64,000 nt of DNA from Echria macrotheca (taxonomy: Eukaryota > Ascomycota > Sordariomycetes > Sordariales > Schizotheciaceae): contig MU839828.1 in the NCBI GenBank assembly GCA_030411725.1, positions 1,674,001 to 1,738,000 on the forward strand, given 5' to 3'. Numbering within the stretch: position 1 is the first letter of the stretch; every line of letters starts with the position of its first letter. The translations under genes and the position numbers were made by a program. Positions 21,408 through 33,042 of the stretch are shown piece after piece. The notes beneath the pieces were generated by a model that did not search any database, was not told the origin of the DNA, and was given only the letters and a program-made list of their open reading frames with translations.

Positions 21408-22179
21408 GGTTCTCTTGAGGGAGATAGGCAAATCCCCGTCCGATATCTTGCGCTTCCCCAGTTTGACAGTGTTTTACTGGCGATAGCCCTCAGAGCAAAG
21501 TGTGGTCACCGGCGGGCGGTTGGCGGGTTGGCAAGCAAGTCGAAGGAAGATGATGGAGTGGAGGGGAAGGTGAGCTCAGCCCCGCCACTCACTGCAGCAG
21601 ATCAAGAGCACTGCGGGGATACAGCGATGTGCGGGGATGTGTGCCTAGACGATGACTCCTCGAGGAGGCCTGACGGGTCGAAGTTTCGATGAAAATGTTT
21701 GATTTGATGTGGAAATGGGACTGCAGTGGTTCCAAGAATGTAAGAATGCCAGATGTCAGAGGAATAGAGTCGATGGAATGGAGCTGTCGGCATGGATTTA
21801 AAGCAGGTTCGCGGTTCATCAATGCAGCCAACCTATTTCGCCCCATCCAACCCTCTTCAACGTCACTTCCCAGAGTCGCGCCTTATTCCTCTACAACCAG
21901 CTCATGGCTGAAAAATCCTTATTATTAACCTCGCACCTTACCCCGATTTATAAGCCCATAGGTGCAACCACGGACGGCTTGCCCTGGAAGCTTCGGCATC
22001 TAGTCACGGCCCCACCAGTTACCACAATCACTACGATCTCACCGGCGTTTCATCTGCTTGGTGTCTCTCGGCCAAGCGAATCAGATTTCTGTGGATAACA
22101 ACAAGTGCAAAGCCGTGAATCCATGGAGCAGAACCGTCGTTTGTCTTGTTCTCCCGCCATCCATCCAGTTTAAACCCGA
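21408..22179. other. intergenic UBA1 promoter / FKBP12 3' flank
   Basis: Tandem minus-strand genes are separated by 772 bp. No open frame here resembles a known protein. It should contain the UBA1 promoter and 5' UTR. Confidence 0.6.
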
Positions 22180-22747
22180 TCATCCGATACTCTTCAAGTG
22201 TACTTCGCTGGCACGTGGATCTGGTCAGCAGCTGCTTTTTCTTGGCGAAGGGGCTGACTCACAAGATGAGGTCGGCATTGGGTGGTATATGCCCCCGGAA
22301 TCCTCTTTCCCCGTAGGCATAGTCACTGCCCCCCTAACATCAGCCATATCCTCACGTTGATGGCGAGAGCAACACCCACCTCGTGATGTCCAGTATCGCC
22401 TTCTCTCCAACGCTCATATCGAGAACTGCCTCATCCCAGCCTGTAGCCCACACACATGTCAGCCACTGTTTCTAAACAGACATCTTCCCATGGGTAGACA
22501 AACCTCTGATGAGGTTCCCTACCCCGATCGTGGTTATCAGATCTTCACGTCCAACCGAGCTATCGAAGCTACAGCCCAAGTCAGTAGGCCGTTTGCGTGC
22601 ATAGGTAGACCATGATTCTCACCAGGTGCCCTTCTGATCCGGCTGTGTCGTGTCTTTGAGCCAGCCAGTGTACTCGATCGTGACCGTCTGTCCCCTGACC
22701 GGCCGGACTCCGTTGCCCGAGGTAAGCACGATTCTCTGCACACCCAT
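22180..22747 (-). CDS. FKBP12-type peptidyl-prolyl cis-trans isomerase
   Basis: Small prolyl isomerase, the cytosolic receptor class for FK506 and rapamycin. It is split into five short exons: 22747-22623, 22568-22504, 22440-22380, 22325-22263 and 22207-22180. All introns are 54-63 bp, and all exon joints agree in frame to give 113 aa. The protein reads MGVQRIVLTSGNGVRPVRGQ, then VTIEYTGWL, FDSSVGRED, LIRGWDEAVLDMSVGEK, LDITSDYAYGERGFRGHIPP and LIFEVHLKSIG. Pocket residues Tyr (EYTG), Phe-Asp (FDSS), Trp (GWDE), Tyr (DYAYG) and Ile-Pro-Pro are present. Differences from typical FKBP12 are Leu where a pocket Phe normally follows the GR-x-x turn, Arg in GFRG, and a seven-residue loop before FDSS, which I believe is shared with some fungal homologues. 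It is a single-domain protein. No upstream in-frame Met exists after the preceding stop. Confidence 0.93.
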
Positions 22748-25682
22748 GGCGCCGGTAAGTTGCTGGGCGAGAGAGGTGATGTCGAGGTCAGTCTCTTCCG
22801 GAGAGATGTGATTTTGGCAGTGTAGTCGGCCACGTCAACGCGAGCTGTTGTCCCTAGGAAGAGCTTGGCTTCAGGGCAGGGAGACTGACATATATACCCG
22901 TTGCAATGCCAGACGTGAAATCGGCGAGGCGAACAGCTGGATGGCCCGACCCGGACTCAACCAGGGCAGGCGAAGTCGGCCTTCATCCCATCCGGCCTTG
23001 TCGCCTCGCCGTCCCGCCAGGGTCCTCGCCGGTTTCGATGAAGTGAAGGAAAAGAAAAAGGCCAAGAACCGCCAGCACCGCCGTGGCTTCGGCAGGGCAG
23101 GCGTACACTGGTACCACTTATGCATACCTGTCGATCATTTTCCAGGGCTGGACAGAAGAGGCCCAGACCCCCCTTAGCTTCGGGAGGTACCCTTCGACTC
23201 TTGGTCCGGAACTTCGTCTCTACCCGGCCAGGTACAGCCATCTACCGAATATCCTTGGTCGCCCACACGTATAGTACCTACGTGTGTGTGTCTGATGTGC
23301 GTGTCATGGGTTAGCATATGTTCATGTATATAGCTAGCTAGCTTGCATGCGAGCAGGCCAACTCACCCTCACCACCCATACCCGCCGAGATCGATATCTC
23401 CCAGCCCGACCCTGCGCGCATCCCCCCTTGCCACCAACTAAGGCATGCCTATTGAGAACCCCCCGATCCGGCGGCGCGGGGTCGTCCGTGGGGTGTTGTT
23501 GCGTATATGCGCTTTCCCTCAGGAAGGAAAAGTCGGTTTTTTTTACTTTTCCCTGTCGTCATACCTCCAGGCCACACCTTGTCAGCCACTTACACATGAG
23601 GTGCAGCAGCTACATGAGCGCCAAGGCAGGGTCCTGTTGTGACTGTAATTGGCTAGGCGAACAAGAGAGAGCGATAAAATGCTGTGGTACATGACAAGAA
23701 CAAGAAGGCTTGGGGGATATGCTTGCCAGATGTCAAGGCTAGCCGGTTTCTATCTTGCAAGCCTCGTGTGATGCCGGCCAAAACAGCCGGTCCATTGCCG
23801 AGTTCCAGCAAGACAGCACCGGGATGGTGACAACGCATATCCAGCGCCTCCGAACTGGTGCCCCTGTCTCGATCTCCTGGTAACGTAAAAGGAATGGGGG
23901 GGAGGCTACGCCGAAGAAAGGAACGCCGTGGACACTTGTGATTTGCTTGCAGGACCCATATGACGGCATTTCCCGTCTTACTGTCTCCCCGTGCAGGCGT
24001 ATCTGCAGAAAAGGGGCAGATCGATCACATACCACACATACTGCCATCCTAGATGCAACGCATCCGTTGCGAAAGGAGTCAGAAGATCAACAGTGAGGTC
24101 CGTGGTGGATCGACCGGTTGGGCGCGGACAGATAGCGCGGCAAAGAAACCCAACTGCGGGATTCGGGAGGAACTGTCCGAGTCAGACCGTGGAGATGGAA
24201 GGTCATTCTTCCGCGGGGTGTTACTGAGCATGTCTGCCCTTGCGAACACCGGACGCAGGCCGCAGAATGGCATCCAAACACCCATGCTGTCTTTCCCCAT
24301 TCCCTGATCCGGAACACCATCAGCGGCCCAAAAGCCAGATACCAGATCGTCGACGCTTTGCCATTCTTTGGTCATTCTCTGTGAATTTGATAGTATCCAG
24401 TAGCTGCTAGCCAGGACGCACGGTGACGGCAAGCACGGCAGTTGCAACGAAGCCGCGATGCCGCTTCTGGCTTTGAAGAATATTCGGATCCTTTGCCTGG
24501 TGTCCATGGGCGCGCTTCGGAGATCGAGCTTGGGGTGGGGGGTGAACCGAAGCTGCAGATTGCTGGCCCTTTCCCATCCCTGACGATGGTCGATGGTGGA
24601 AGACGTAGGGTCTCGATCTGAACAACCTTGGATGCAGGTTTGGTCACATATGCAGCCAAAGGTTCTCATGCCAGATAGATTGAATGTGACCACACACAAG
24701 ACCGGCCGCCGAGTGCTTTTCCACCATTGACGACGTTGCTGTCTGCAGCCAGTGAATAGACTGACTGCGGGGGCAACGAACAGGAATAGACAGACAGCCT
24801 GGTTCTCATCTGCCGTGCCATCTCTCCAGCTTCTCCTTTGCTGGCTTAACCCCGGCATGCCTTGCACGGCTTTCCCATTGCTCCACAACCGCCTTCTGTG
24901 CAGCCGCGGTTAGCTGTCCAAGTCTGGGCGGTCTAGGTGAAGCCGTCTATTCAGATGCGAGACAGAGGTAGACGGAATACCGGTAAACGTGCATGAATCG
25001 AACCCAGCCGCGATAGCCGATCGATGCCGAGCGGTTCGCAGTCGTGAACTGGAAAGGGGGAACGGCCGAACCCCCGAGATACTCGTGATACAGTGGATTG
25101 TAGCCCACTTGAGGCACTCCACGTGTTGCTCGAGCTCCTCCAACAAAATCTCGATTCCATCAGCCCGACTTGAGCCAATTGGCGGTCAATCCATTGGTCG
25201 AGGTCAAGTGGACTTGGCAGGACTTTGTGCTCGCTGTGCTCCGCATCAAGGCCGACCAATCCCAAGTGGTCACGACACTGCTCAACGTCGGCCTCTGACC
25301 GGAGGTTGACAAAAGCGTCTGCATCTTCTCGCAATACATGCTGCTGCATAGAAGCGGAACTTGCCATCGACGCTGACTCGGCAGGAGCTTCTTTCCGGAT
25401 AAGATGGATGCCACTTGGTATTATCTCTGCGCAAGCAGCGCCTCATGACGGGACATGGCTTGAACGACAATCCGAAGCTTTTCGGATCGTCAAGGAGAGT
25501 CGTGAGCGGAAAAAGAGATACTAGGAAAGCGTAGCCGACTATCGGAGCCGAAGCCTTTGACAGTCTAGGATGGGACCTCGTGGCACGTGTCGGGACTCCT
25601 ATCTCTGAGGTTCAGCTGTTGGTTTTCGACAGGATGAGCCGAGAGGTCTTCTCGACCTCCGACGGTTATTCCATACCCGGCG

Positions 25683-25744
25683 GTGTCCCGGTCCGTGTAG
25701 AGTGTCCTGGTCCGCGTAAGGAGTGTCCTGGGTCTGCATAAGGA
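25683..25744. repeat. three tandem copies of a ~20-bp unit
   Basis: Copies start at 25683, 25702 and 25723 and follow the pattern GTGTCCTGGTCCGCGTAAGGA with a few mismatches. It lies inside the gene-poor interval. Confidence 0.8.
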
Positions 25745-26637
25745 GGCGAACTGGTACGGAGCCTGAGTTGAGCTGAAGTTAAAGATATCAATCTCCAGAC
25801 TTTGTGCCGCGTAGCCTAAGAGAAATACTGCAGATAAGAAGAGGCACCGAGATAGTCCAGTGTTTCATCACCCGGTGATGGTCGGTGCCTGCTGGTCCGT
25901 CGACTTGCCCCGTGAGTCGGGTGTAGATAGCAGCACGATGAACCTCGTATCCACTCGGCACCCACGAGGTCCTCAGAGTACCCTGTGTCGGATTAGAGTG
26001 TCGAGGAGTTAAAAAGACGTGGAGGCTCAGCTTGGTTATTACCCAGAGGATCAGCCATTCTCGCCTAGTGCCGTCCCGCGTCGTGGCAGCTCCGACCAGC
26101 ATGAATGAAACGAAACGAGGAGTAAGGAAACATTTCAGGTAAATGAACGCAGAGGCTGAAACACCCCGTGATGGGAGGGCACCCACTCCACGGTCGGGTG
26201 TTCAAGCAGGATCAGTAACCTAGCCTATGTGAGTTGATGTGCACATTCCTAGGGCCGTTCCTCGTCGTGTTCAACCACGCGTCGTCGGTAAGAAGAGGGC
26301 AGAGTCCGTAGTTGCGACTTCACCCGGCCGTGATCCGAGTGTTTGCAAGAGCGTGCCTGGCAGCTGCAATGTCCAACACCAGTCGCTGGTGTTCCTGCAG
26401 CAGTGCTTACTCTCGACACGCGAATCTCAGCTCCCGTTTTCCAAGTCCAAGATGCGACCAATTGAGTCCGGCGTCGAATACCACCTCGAATCCGGAGGAG
26501 CAGTGACGTGAGGCATCGAGGGTCGGGCAGATTGCACCTCATTTCCAAGACCAAGTGGTCATCCCAGCCGGTCCACGATATGGCCAAGGTCTGGCGTCAA
26601 GAGGCCATTCCAAGCCCAGGCTGGCGGTTACAACTCC

Positions 26638-26665
26638 AACAGCCAGTGAGAAACAGCCAGTGAGA
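26638..26665. repeat. short direct duplication
   Basis: AACAGCCAGTGAGA occurs twice in tandem. It is a minor slippage-type duplication in the gene-poor interval. Confidence 0.8.
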
Positions 26666-29361
26666 ACGGCCTGCTATTCCCAGGGACGCGGTCGGCCTCC
26701 AGAAGCAGCCAAGATTTTTTGAGATCCGTTGTGAGACATGGCGCCGCTGCGTTTCTCTCCAAGGCTGGAAGACACCGCTGACTCGGATGATGTGCTCGCC
26801 ATGGCCAGAGATGTCAATGATCTTCGTCCAAGCCTTCTGGGCCGGCCTCACGAACGACTTCATGCATCTCCACCAGGATTCCAGAAGTCGAATTTGAACT
26901 CTCATGCGATCGGACCAAGGAAGACCGGACCGTTTGCCAGTCCGTTTTGCGTCCCGTGGTCGCCACCTGATGACCTATATTGCTCCTGACATATGCTCCC
27001 GCTTCTGCATGGCTCGCGAGATGTGAGAGGCCGGAATAAATTAACTTGGATTAAATTCATATTCGGCTGAAGAGGGGTTGTCTTGAAGGTCCTCCGCCGC
27101 GCTGAACACAAGTTTTCGCAGTGCCCATTGCTCTCCCGCGCCGACGCTGTTACGAGGTCCGGAGCGAGACAGTTTGAATTCGGAGCCTGGACGCAGAGCT
27201 GAGGTGAGTCGTGGGACCCAAAGGAGCGCGGAGGCTGGCGCTGCAGAGGCCAGCGAAGGCTCAGAAAGGCTTGCTTGCGTATACGTAAGCCTGTCCAGAA
27301 GGATGAGAGAAATACGACTCGGCGCCGGTGGCCGATGTTTGCATGCAGTTGCAGCAATAGCCGGGCTTCTCAGCGAACGACGGCCAGCCATTGAAGCGAT
27401 GCATGCTGCGCATGTGAGGCATCAATAGCGACGCCCTGGCAGGGCCCGTGTATCCACGTGCGGCGACGATCTTGGGCCATTCTTCATCGGGCGATTTCCT
27501 GGCCGCCAAACCCACGAGTTGCAGGTGCGAACGCCGTGGCGCAAAGAGGCGTCCGAGGTTTCTCGTTTCAATCGGTCAATTGTCCAAGCCTTGGGCGGGG
27601 GAACGCTGGAGCCTGTCGATGCGAACTGAGCCTGCCACTGCTGCCACTTCTCGTTTATCGGCCCACTCCATCCGCGCTGGGGTAATTGAGAGAAATTGCC
27701 CGCAGCGGTAGCACCATGGTGGGACAGCCAATCAGCTGTCCAGCGTGCCTCCAGAGCCCCTCTCCCGTGGGTCACTCCTTCATTCCTTCCCGCAGAGTCA
27801 CCGGTACATGTACTCAATACAAGACTGGCAGCGGGAACAAGTCACTGGTACGGCCAAGCCCCATAATTAGGCCCGGGCCACGCGCCACCGTCTGTCTCCC
27901 TTGGGCACTTGCCCCTTTGGAAGTCACCGTAATCTTAAACACGCCATCCAGCAGCCCCAGCGGCCCCCCAGCACTGTAGGACTGACCCACCACTAACGGC
28001 CGGTCGTGGCTAGTCGCCCATTGGGTGTTCCAAGGGTCCAGCGGTTCAGGTCCCAGAGGCGATGTTCCTGGCTGTTCCTCCTCCTCCAGGGTTGCGTCCT
28101 CCAGCTCCCTCCTCGTCGGGAGCAAAAGAGGGCGCGGATTCCAGGCCGACACGTTTCTCAAGGCGGTGCAGATGCTGTGTTCTCACCTGCTCGAAGGGAT
28201 CAGATGGTGTCTGTGTCAAGCACGCAGCGACGCGAGAAGCACAGAATTGATGGCCCGCTGCTAAAGTTGGGACCAGGCGGCGCGAACTGTGGGCTAGCAA
28301 CGTTGGATTAATTATTGGATTGAATTCGCTTCCCCTCAGGCCCGCATCAGTGCGGTGCTACGGTCGCGATGAAATCCTTTTAGCAGACCGTTTCTGCGCG
28401 GTCAGCGTAGCCGGCAAGGTCGCATCGCAGGCAGTCCGGGCTCGAGGGTACCCGCCGGCCTAGCAGCTTCAGCCAGCCAAGCAAGTGGTTTCTCAGCGTT
28501 TGGAGCGCCCTGGCTCTCGTGTAATATCCCGTTTGCGCGGTCCAACAACCTTGCAGCGCTCCGCCCCATCTCCCTTCCATTTCCAGCCTCTCCTGGCTGT
28601 CCCTGTTGTTTCTGCCGTTCTCTCGTGCTTCCACTCGTTTTCACCTCTCACACCTCCACCTCCCTTCGTTTCCTTTCTCCTGCCGCCACCGCATCCCGGC
28701 ATCTTCTCCGACGACGTCGTCCCTCGAACGCCTTCACGACTCGTCTTTCCCGTTGGCGCTCCGGTGCTCTCGTCGACGGCCGCTTCATTCCCCTGCCCGA
28801 GCACGATCCAGGACCTCCGGAGGGTCTGCGCTGTTCCCGATGCCCGCCGTGTCATGAACCCGTGGACGCGCACCTCCTATTTCTCAAACTGAAGGCCCCT
28901 CGGACGCCTTCCTGTTGACGATTTTTCGTCGAGTCGCTCATTTAAACACAACCAAACACCACGATTACAGACGCCGCGCCGTCGTCTTCCATCACTTAAA
29001 GTCAGTAGAAATTGGAGCCGCAAGGATTGGGGATGCATGAAGAAACGGCGGCGACGGCCCACCGATTCCGCCTTCACAGCTGATCTTGCGGATCATTTAT
29101 GCGCGGCAACCTTTGGGCGGAGTGTGGAGAGGGCTAACACGCGGATATTGCAGACATCACGCTCGTTGACATCTCTGTCAAGTACATTCGTTACGATATT
29201 TCCTGGCAAAGTGGGTGATACCGCCGGTCGAGTCGCCTGGCCATGGTGCTGATCCCGACTCGCGCAGATTCCACCTCACCACACCCGTGATCCATCATCC
29301 CAGACGTACCAATTCGTATTTTTAGCCCCGGGAGCTTATGTCCAACACCGACTAGAAGAGA

Positions 29362-31539
29362 ATGCGAACGACCTCTGTCCTGGTCGCCGCGCTGGTGGCG
29401 GCTTCGTCAGTAGCCGCCCAGCAGGAGACTAGGAGATTCTACTACCCGCGGCACATCAAGCGACAGTTCACCAATGTCACCATCACGTCGGGATCCCCCT
29501 CGCCCAGCTCCGCCGACGGGTCGACGACCACGTTGTCGACCAAGAGGGACGATGTGCTGGGTAACCTCCCCATCAATCTCGACCCGCCGACCGACACCGA
29601 TGTGAAGGTGACGACGGTGGTGGTTCAGAGCACGGTATACGTCGCGCCGACACCGAACCCTTTCGCGAACGGCACGATCCCCGACACGACGAAGGATGAG
29701 CCGATAACGCCCACGGCTCCCGTCGAGCCGTCGAGCTCTCCTGCCGACCAGACGAACTCGGTTGGGTTGCCGCTGATTGGAGGAACGACTTCACCGACCG
29801 AGCTCGCGAACAGGCCCACGGGCGTTCCAACCGAGCCTACTGCCAGTAAGCCGGAGCCGACGCTTCAGGAGCCCGGCAAGGCGAACTCGAACTCGACGAT
29901 TTCGGCGACGTTTGATTCGATCGTTTCCGTAGCGCCGACAACGACATGGTCATCATCAAGCTCTACGCCCATTGTCATTGCTCCGACTGGAGTGGTTTCG
30001 GAGTCGACCAGCCACCACCCCGAGCCGACGACGCCTCCCAGCGCGACCGAGAAGAACCCACTCGAGCCCATTTCGTCGGTGGCCAGCCAGATCGTGTCGG
30101 TCGTCACCAGCCTGCTCCCTCCTCTCCAGAACGCGACGGAGTCGAAGGCGCCCGAGACGACACCTTCGCCGCTTGTCACGATTCCGGATATCACTCCTTC
30201 GGGCACTGGACCGATCTCGACGCCGCCTCCGCATACCAGCGAGCCCCTGCCGACCGAGACCGTGACGAGCCCTCCTGTCTCGCCAACCGTCGTCGTGCCC
30301 CCGCCGGTGACGAACAGCACGGAGCCTCCGCCGCCGGTCTCGAGCACGTCGATGACGGTGCCGCCGCCTCCTCCGTCGACGACCACGACATCATCTCACT
30401 CGGTGACTGAGCCGCCCCCGCCTCCTCCCTCGTCAACTTTCACGCCGAACGTCACCATCTCTGCCAACACTACTACGCCGCCTGTGCAAACACAGACAGA
30501 TGGGAACGTCGATGTGACCAGCATTCCCCATCTTGGACCGACAACTATCTCGCAGTCATGGCTCCCGACAACAATTCTCGTAGATCCCACGTCGACCACG
30601 GTGGCCGGTGGGCTTGCGCCCACGACGGCCACGGGCATCCCGACGGGGTATCCGAGGGCCATTACCCCTGAGACGGGCCAAGGGCCGATCCCCCAGGACA
30701 CGGTGATCATCCAGATCGGCCTCTTGGAGGGCTACAACTACCCGTTCGTCGTCAAGAACGAGATGGCAGCGGCGCAGATCTTTGACCTCCTCAAGAAGGC
30801 ACTCAACGACTATGGTGGATTCAGTGGGGACCTGGTCCAAGTTAGGAAGCTGGTTCCCCTCGATACCAGCACGTCGCTGGGCTACATCACAACGCTGGTC
30901 TACACGACGTATCCCAAGAGCCAGGTTGGAGCCCTGCAAATGGACATCAAGATCCCGGCCTCGTCGCTGTACAACAACCCCGATGTCCTCACCTATAACT
31001 TTACCAAGCAGATCAACCCCTCGATCGAAATCCTCATCGGTTCGTATCCGGATGATGCCTCGGGAACCGACGGCAGCGGCGCCGCGGCGAGCGGCACCAA
31101 CACGCCCAACAACGGCAGTCCCTTCAGCAATGACGACCCCAACGGCAAGTCATCGGGCCAGCAAGGCACCACGGCAGGTATTGTTACCGGAGCCGTGGCT
31201 GTTGCGGCTGCGTACGGTGCCGCCATGTTCATCATCGCCCGCCGATACAAGAGGAAGAGGCAGTCGCACCGCCGGGCCAGCTCGATCAGCAACCCATCCG
31301 AGATGCAACAGACGCCGCGCAGCAGCCCTGCTCTCATGGGCGGTGCGTTACTGAGCCGAGACTTTACCAGCTATGGCGGAGTGCTCGGTGGGCGGGACAG
31401 CCACGGGACGCACGGGACGGGTAGCGGGCGGGGCGGAAGAGACAGCCACGGCAGCGGCAGGAGTGGGATGGGCAACTCGGCGCGGACGCAGTACATTTCG
31501 GCGCCCGTGGCGGCCGAGAACTCGCTGGGCTGGAACTGA
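29362..31539 (+). CDS. MSB2: signalling mucin Msb2-like
   Basis: Single-pass plasma-membrane mucin that senses surface and osmotic cues and feeds the Cdc42/Ste20 filamentation MAPK pathway (and HOG in yeast). It is 725 aa in one exon. A signal peptide (MRTTSVLVAALVAASSVAAQ) is followed by a long Ser/Thr/Pro-rich, N-glycosylation-site-containing region (residues ~30-440), then the conserved juxtamembrane module (VIIQIGLLEGYNYPFVVKN through PSIEILIGSYPDD, ~447-565). A TM segment follows (GIVTGAVAVAAAYGAAMFII, ~606-625), then a basic stretch RRYKRKRQSHRRASSI and a ~100-residue Gly/Ser/Arg tail ending AENSLGWN, which I recognise as the conserved end of filamentous-fungal Msb2. The mucin part has PPPP runs alternating with Thr/Ser. 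The long CT-rich leader upstream fits a regulated signalling gene. Confidence 0.9.
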   Translation: MRTTSVLVAALVAASSVAAQQETRRFYYPRHIKRQFTNVTITSGSPSPSSADGSTTTLSTKRDDVLGNLPINLDPPTDTDVKVTTVVVQSTVYVAPTPNPFANGTIPDTTKDEPITPTAPVEPSSSPADQTNSVGLPLIGGTTSPTELANRPTGVPTEPTASKPEPTLQEPGKANSNSTISATFDSIVSVAPTTTWSSSSSTPIVIAPTGVVSESTSHHPEPTTPPSATEKNPLEPISSVASQIVSVVTSLLPPLQNATESKAPETTPSPLVTIPDITPSGTGPISTPPPHTSEPLPTETVTSPPVSPTVVVPPPVTNSTEPPPPVSSTSMTVPPPPPSTTTTSSHSVTEPPPPPPSSTFTPNVTISANTTTPPVQTQTDGNVDVTSIPHLGPTTISQSWLPTTILVDPTSTTVAGGLAPTTATGIPTGYPRAITPETGQGPIPQDTVIIQIGLLEGYNYPFVVKNEMAAAQIFDLLKKALNDYGGFSGDLVQVRKLVPLDTSTSLGYITTLVYTTYPKSQVGALQMDIKIPASSLYNNPDVLTYNFTKQINPSIEILIGSYPDDASGTDGSGAAASGTNTPNNGSPFSNDDPNGKSSGQQGTTAGIVTGAVAVAAAYGAAMFIIARRYKRKRQSHRRASSISNPSEMQQTPRSSPALMGGALLSRDFTSYGGVLGGRDSHGTHGTGSGRGGRDSHGSGRSGMGNSARTQYISAPVAAENSLGWN

Positions 31540-33042
31540 CGAACAAGCTGGCACTAGCGACGTCTCCCGTCTTCACTCTTATGGCAACGACTGGCATCTC
31601 ATTTCTACGCTTCGATACCCATCCCGTCGAGTTTCTTCACTCATCCCGAGCAACGCATTGGTTTCGACGGGGGCTTGGCGCACCAACCGGAAAAACGCTT
31701 TCTGCCTGAAGGAAAACCGGACATAATGTCCTTATTCATATAGACGACTGGCTGCCTCGCCGGCCGCCCCAAACCCCTCGGTGCTTTTTGTTTGTCTGTT
31801 TTACTACACTTCGACTTGCGGATTGTGGGCTGCTGTGAAGCGCCACGCCGCCACTTATTTACCAACCCGGACGCCAAGTCAGGGCTGCACGCCCGCCTTT
31901 TGATGGTGTGTGGTCTGGTGTCACGGGATTTTTACATTTAATTCATTTTGGCGAAACGAGCGCGGCGATCGGTCGAGTTACCGACGACGCGACGTGTAAA
32001 GAGATGGTTGTTGAAAAGAGAGAGGATGTGTAGTCGATGGGGGAGACGGAGGCAGCTGGCCCGACGTTGTCTGTCTGCATGGCAATGATCTGACAGCGAC
32101 GTCGGGTTCTGGTTGCGCCAGAGATAAAGCATCTACAAGGATTCTTCTATGTCATGATGTTGTAATGTTAGATCTACCAGCTATATTGCGACTTGTGAAT
32201 AGAACCGGCCTGGATTCAGATGTGTGTCTTGTGTGTATAACACTGGTTCGCCTGAGTATGATTTCTGGATCTGTAGAGGATGGTCAAACCCGTGGTATTC
32301 CCCTATTCTTCGGATGACAGCTGTCCGTTCCACAGTTCGGATTTGTTATTAAAGAATCAGGACTCTGCGAGAACACGTAAGAGGACTTGCCGTGGTATAG
32401 CGGGCAAATTATCAGGGGTCAAAGCTACCGTACCTTACATATTTTCAATAGTCTTGCTTCGGGTTTGGTACTAACGTTTATCCCATTCCAGATTTGACAG
32501 TGCGTGCGTGCGCATCGAGCAAGGCGTGCAAGGCAAGGGCAGGCACGCAAGAGGCACAGGCGCAGACAGACAGGCACAGGCACAGGCACGTTGGGGACGG
32601 CCCGCTTTTGGTTGGTTGGTTGGTTTGATTTGGTTGGTATGGTTGGATGACGGGTTTCCCCAGTACACGTGTGTAGTGGTTTTGGACACATTGAGCATAT
32701 GTTAATTCTGGGATTCATCGGTGTAGTGTATATTAGAGGGACTCATTAGGGATTGAATGTGGGTGAGAGGTTTGTTAAGCAATTTAGTGAGGTATCTCAA
32801 ACCAAGCTCTCTGTCTGTGCCTGTTGTGCCTGACTCGCTGTCCGTGTCACCGCTGATCGACATCAGCGGGGTGGGTGTTCTTCAACTGCAGAACGTCACG
32901 GGTAATCACTGCAATCAATTCGCGCCCCACGCACCGCAACGCACCGCACTGGCGCAGTCTACCACTTACCACTACCACCAAACCCTCTTGGCAATCAGCA
33001 CATAACTCCTACTTACAAAACAAACCCCCACATGCGCAGCGC
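31540..33042. other. intergenic between MSB2 and the ACS-type permease
   Basis: 1.5 kb without a supported gene. Simple repeats of GGCACA type (~32540-32590) and TTGG type (~32611-32645) occur together. It should include the MSB2 3' UTR and the permease promoter. Confidence 0.6.

Larger units (their letters stand above)
22748..29361. other. 6.6 kb interval without a recognisable gene
   Basis: Both strands were read for family motifs and spliced frames; nothing convincing was found. The longest frames (269 codons on the minus strand at 24079-24888, ~138 codons elsewhere) have no domain signature and overlap frames on the other strand. GC content is ordinary, and there is no strong TpA enrichment that would point to RIP-mutated transposons. 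The last ~850 bp is CT-rich and probably is the promoter and long 5' leader of MSB2. Small repeats are listed separately. A noncoding transcript or a fast-evolving multi-exon gene cannot be excluded. Confidence 0.5.

Noticed and set aside
24079..24888. 269-codon minus-strand open frame in the gene-poor interval
   Set aside because: No recognisable motif, no supporting neighbouring exon. Kept only as part of the unexplained interval.
24985..25010. tRNA T-loop-like word GGTTCGATTC on the minus strand
   Set aside because: The flanking bases do not form a T-stem, and no acceptor or anticodon stem could be drawn.
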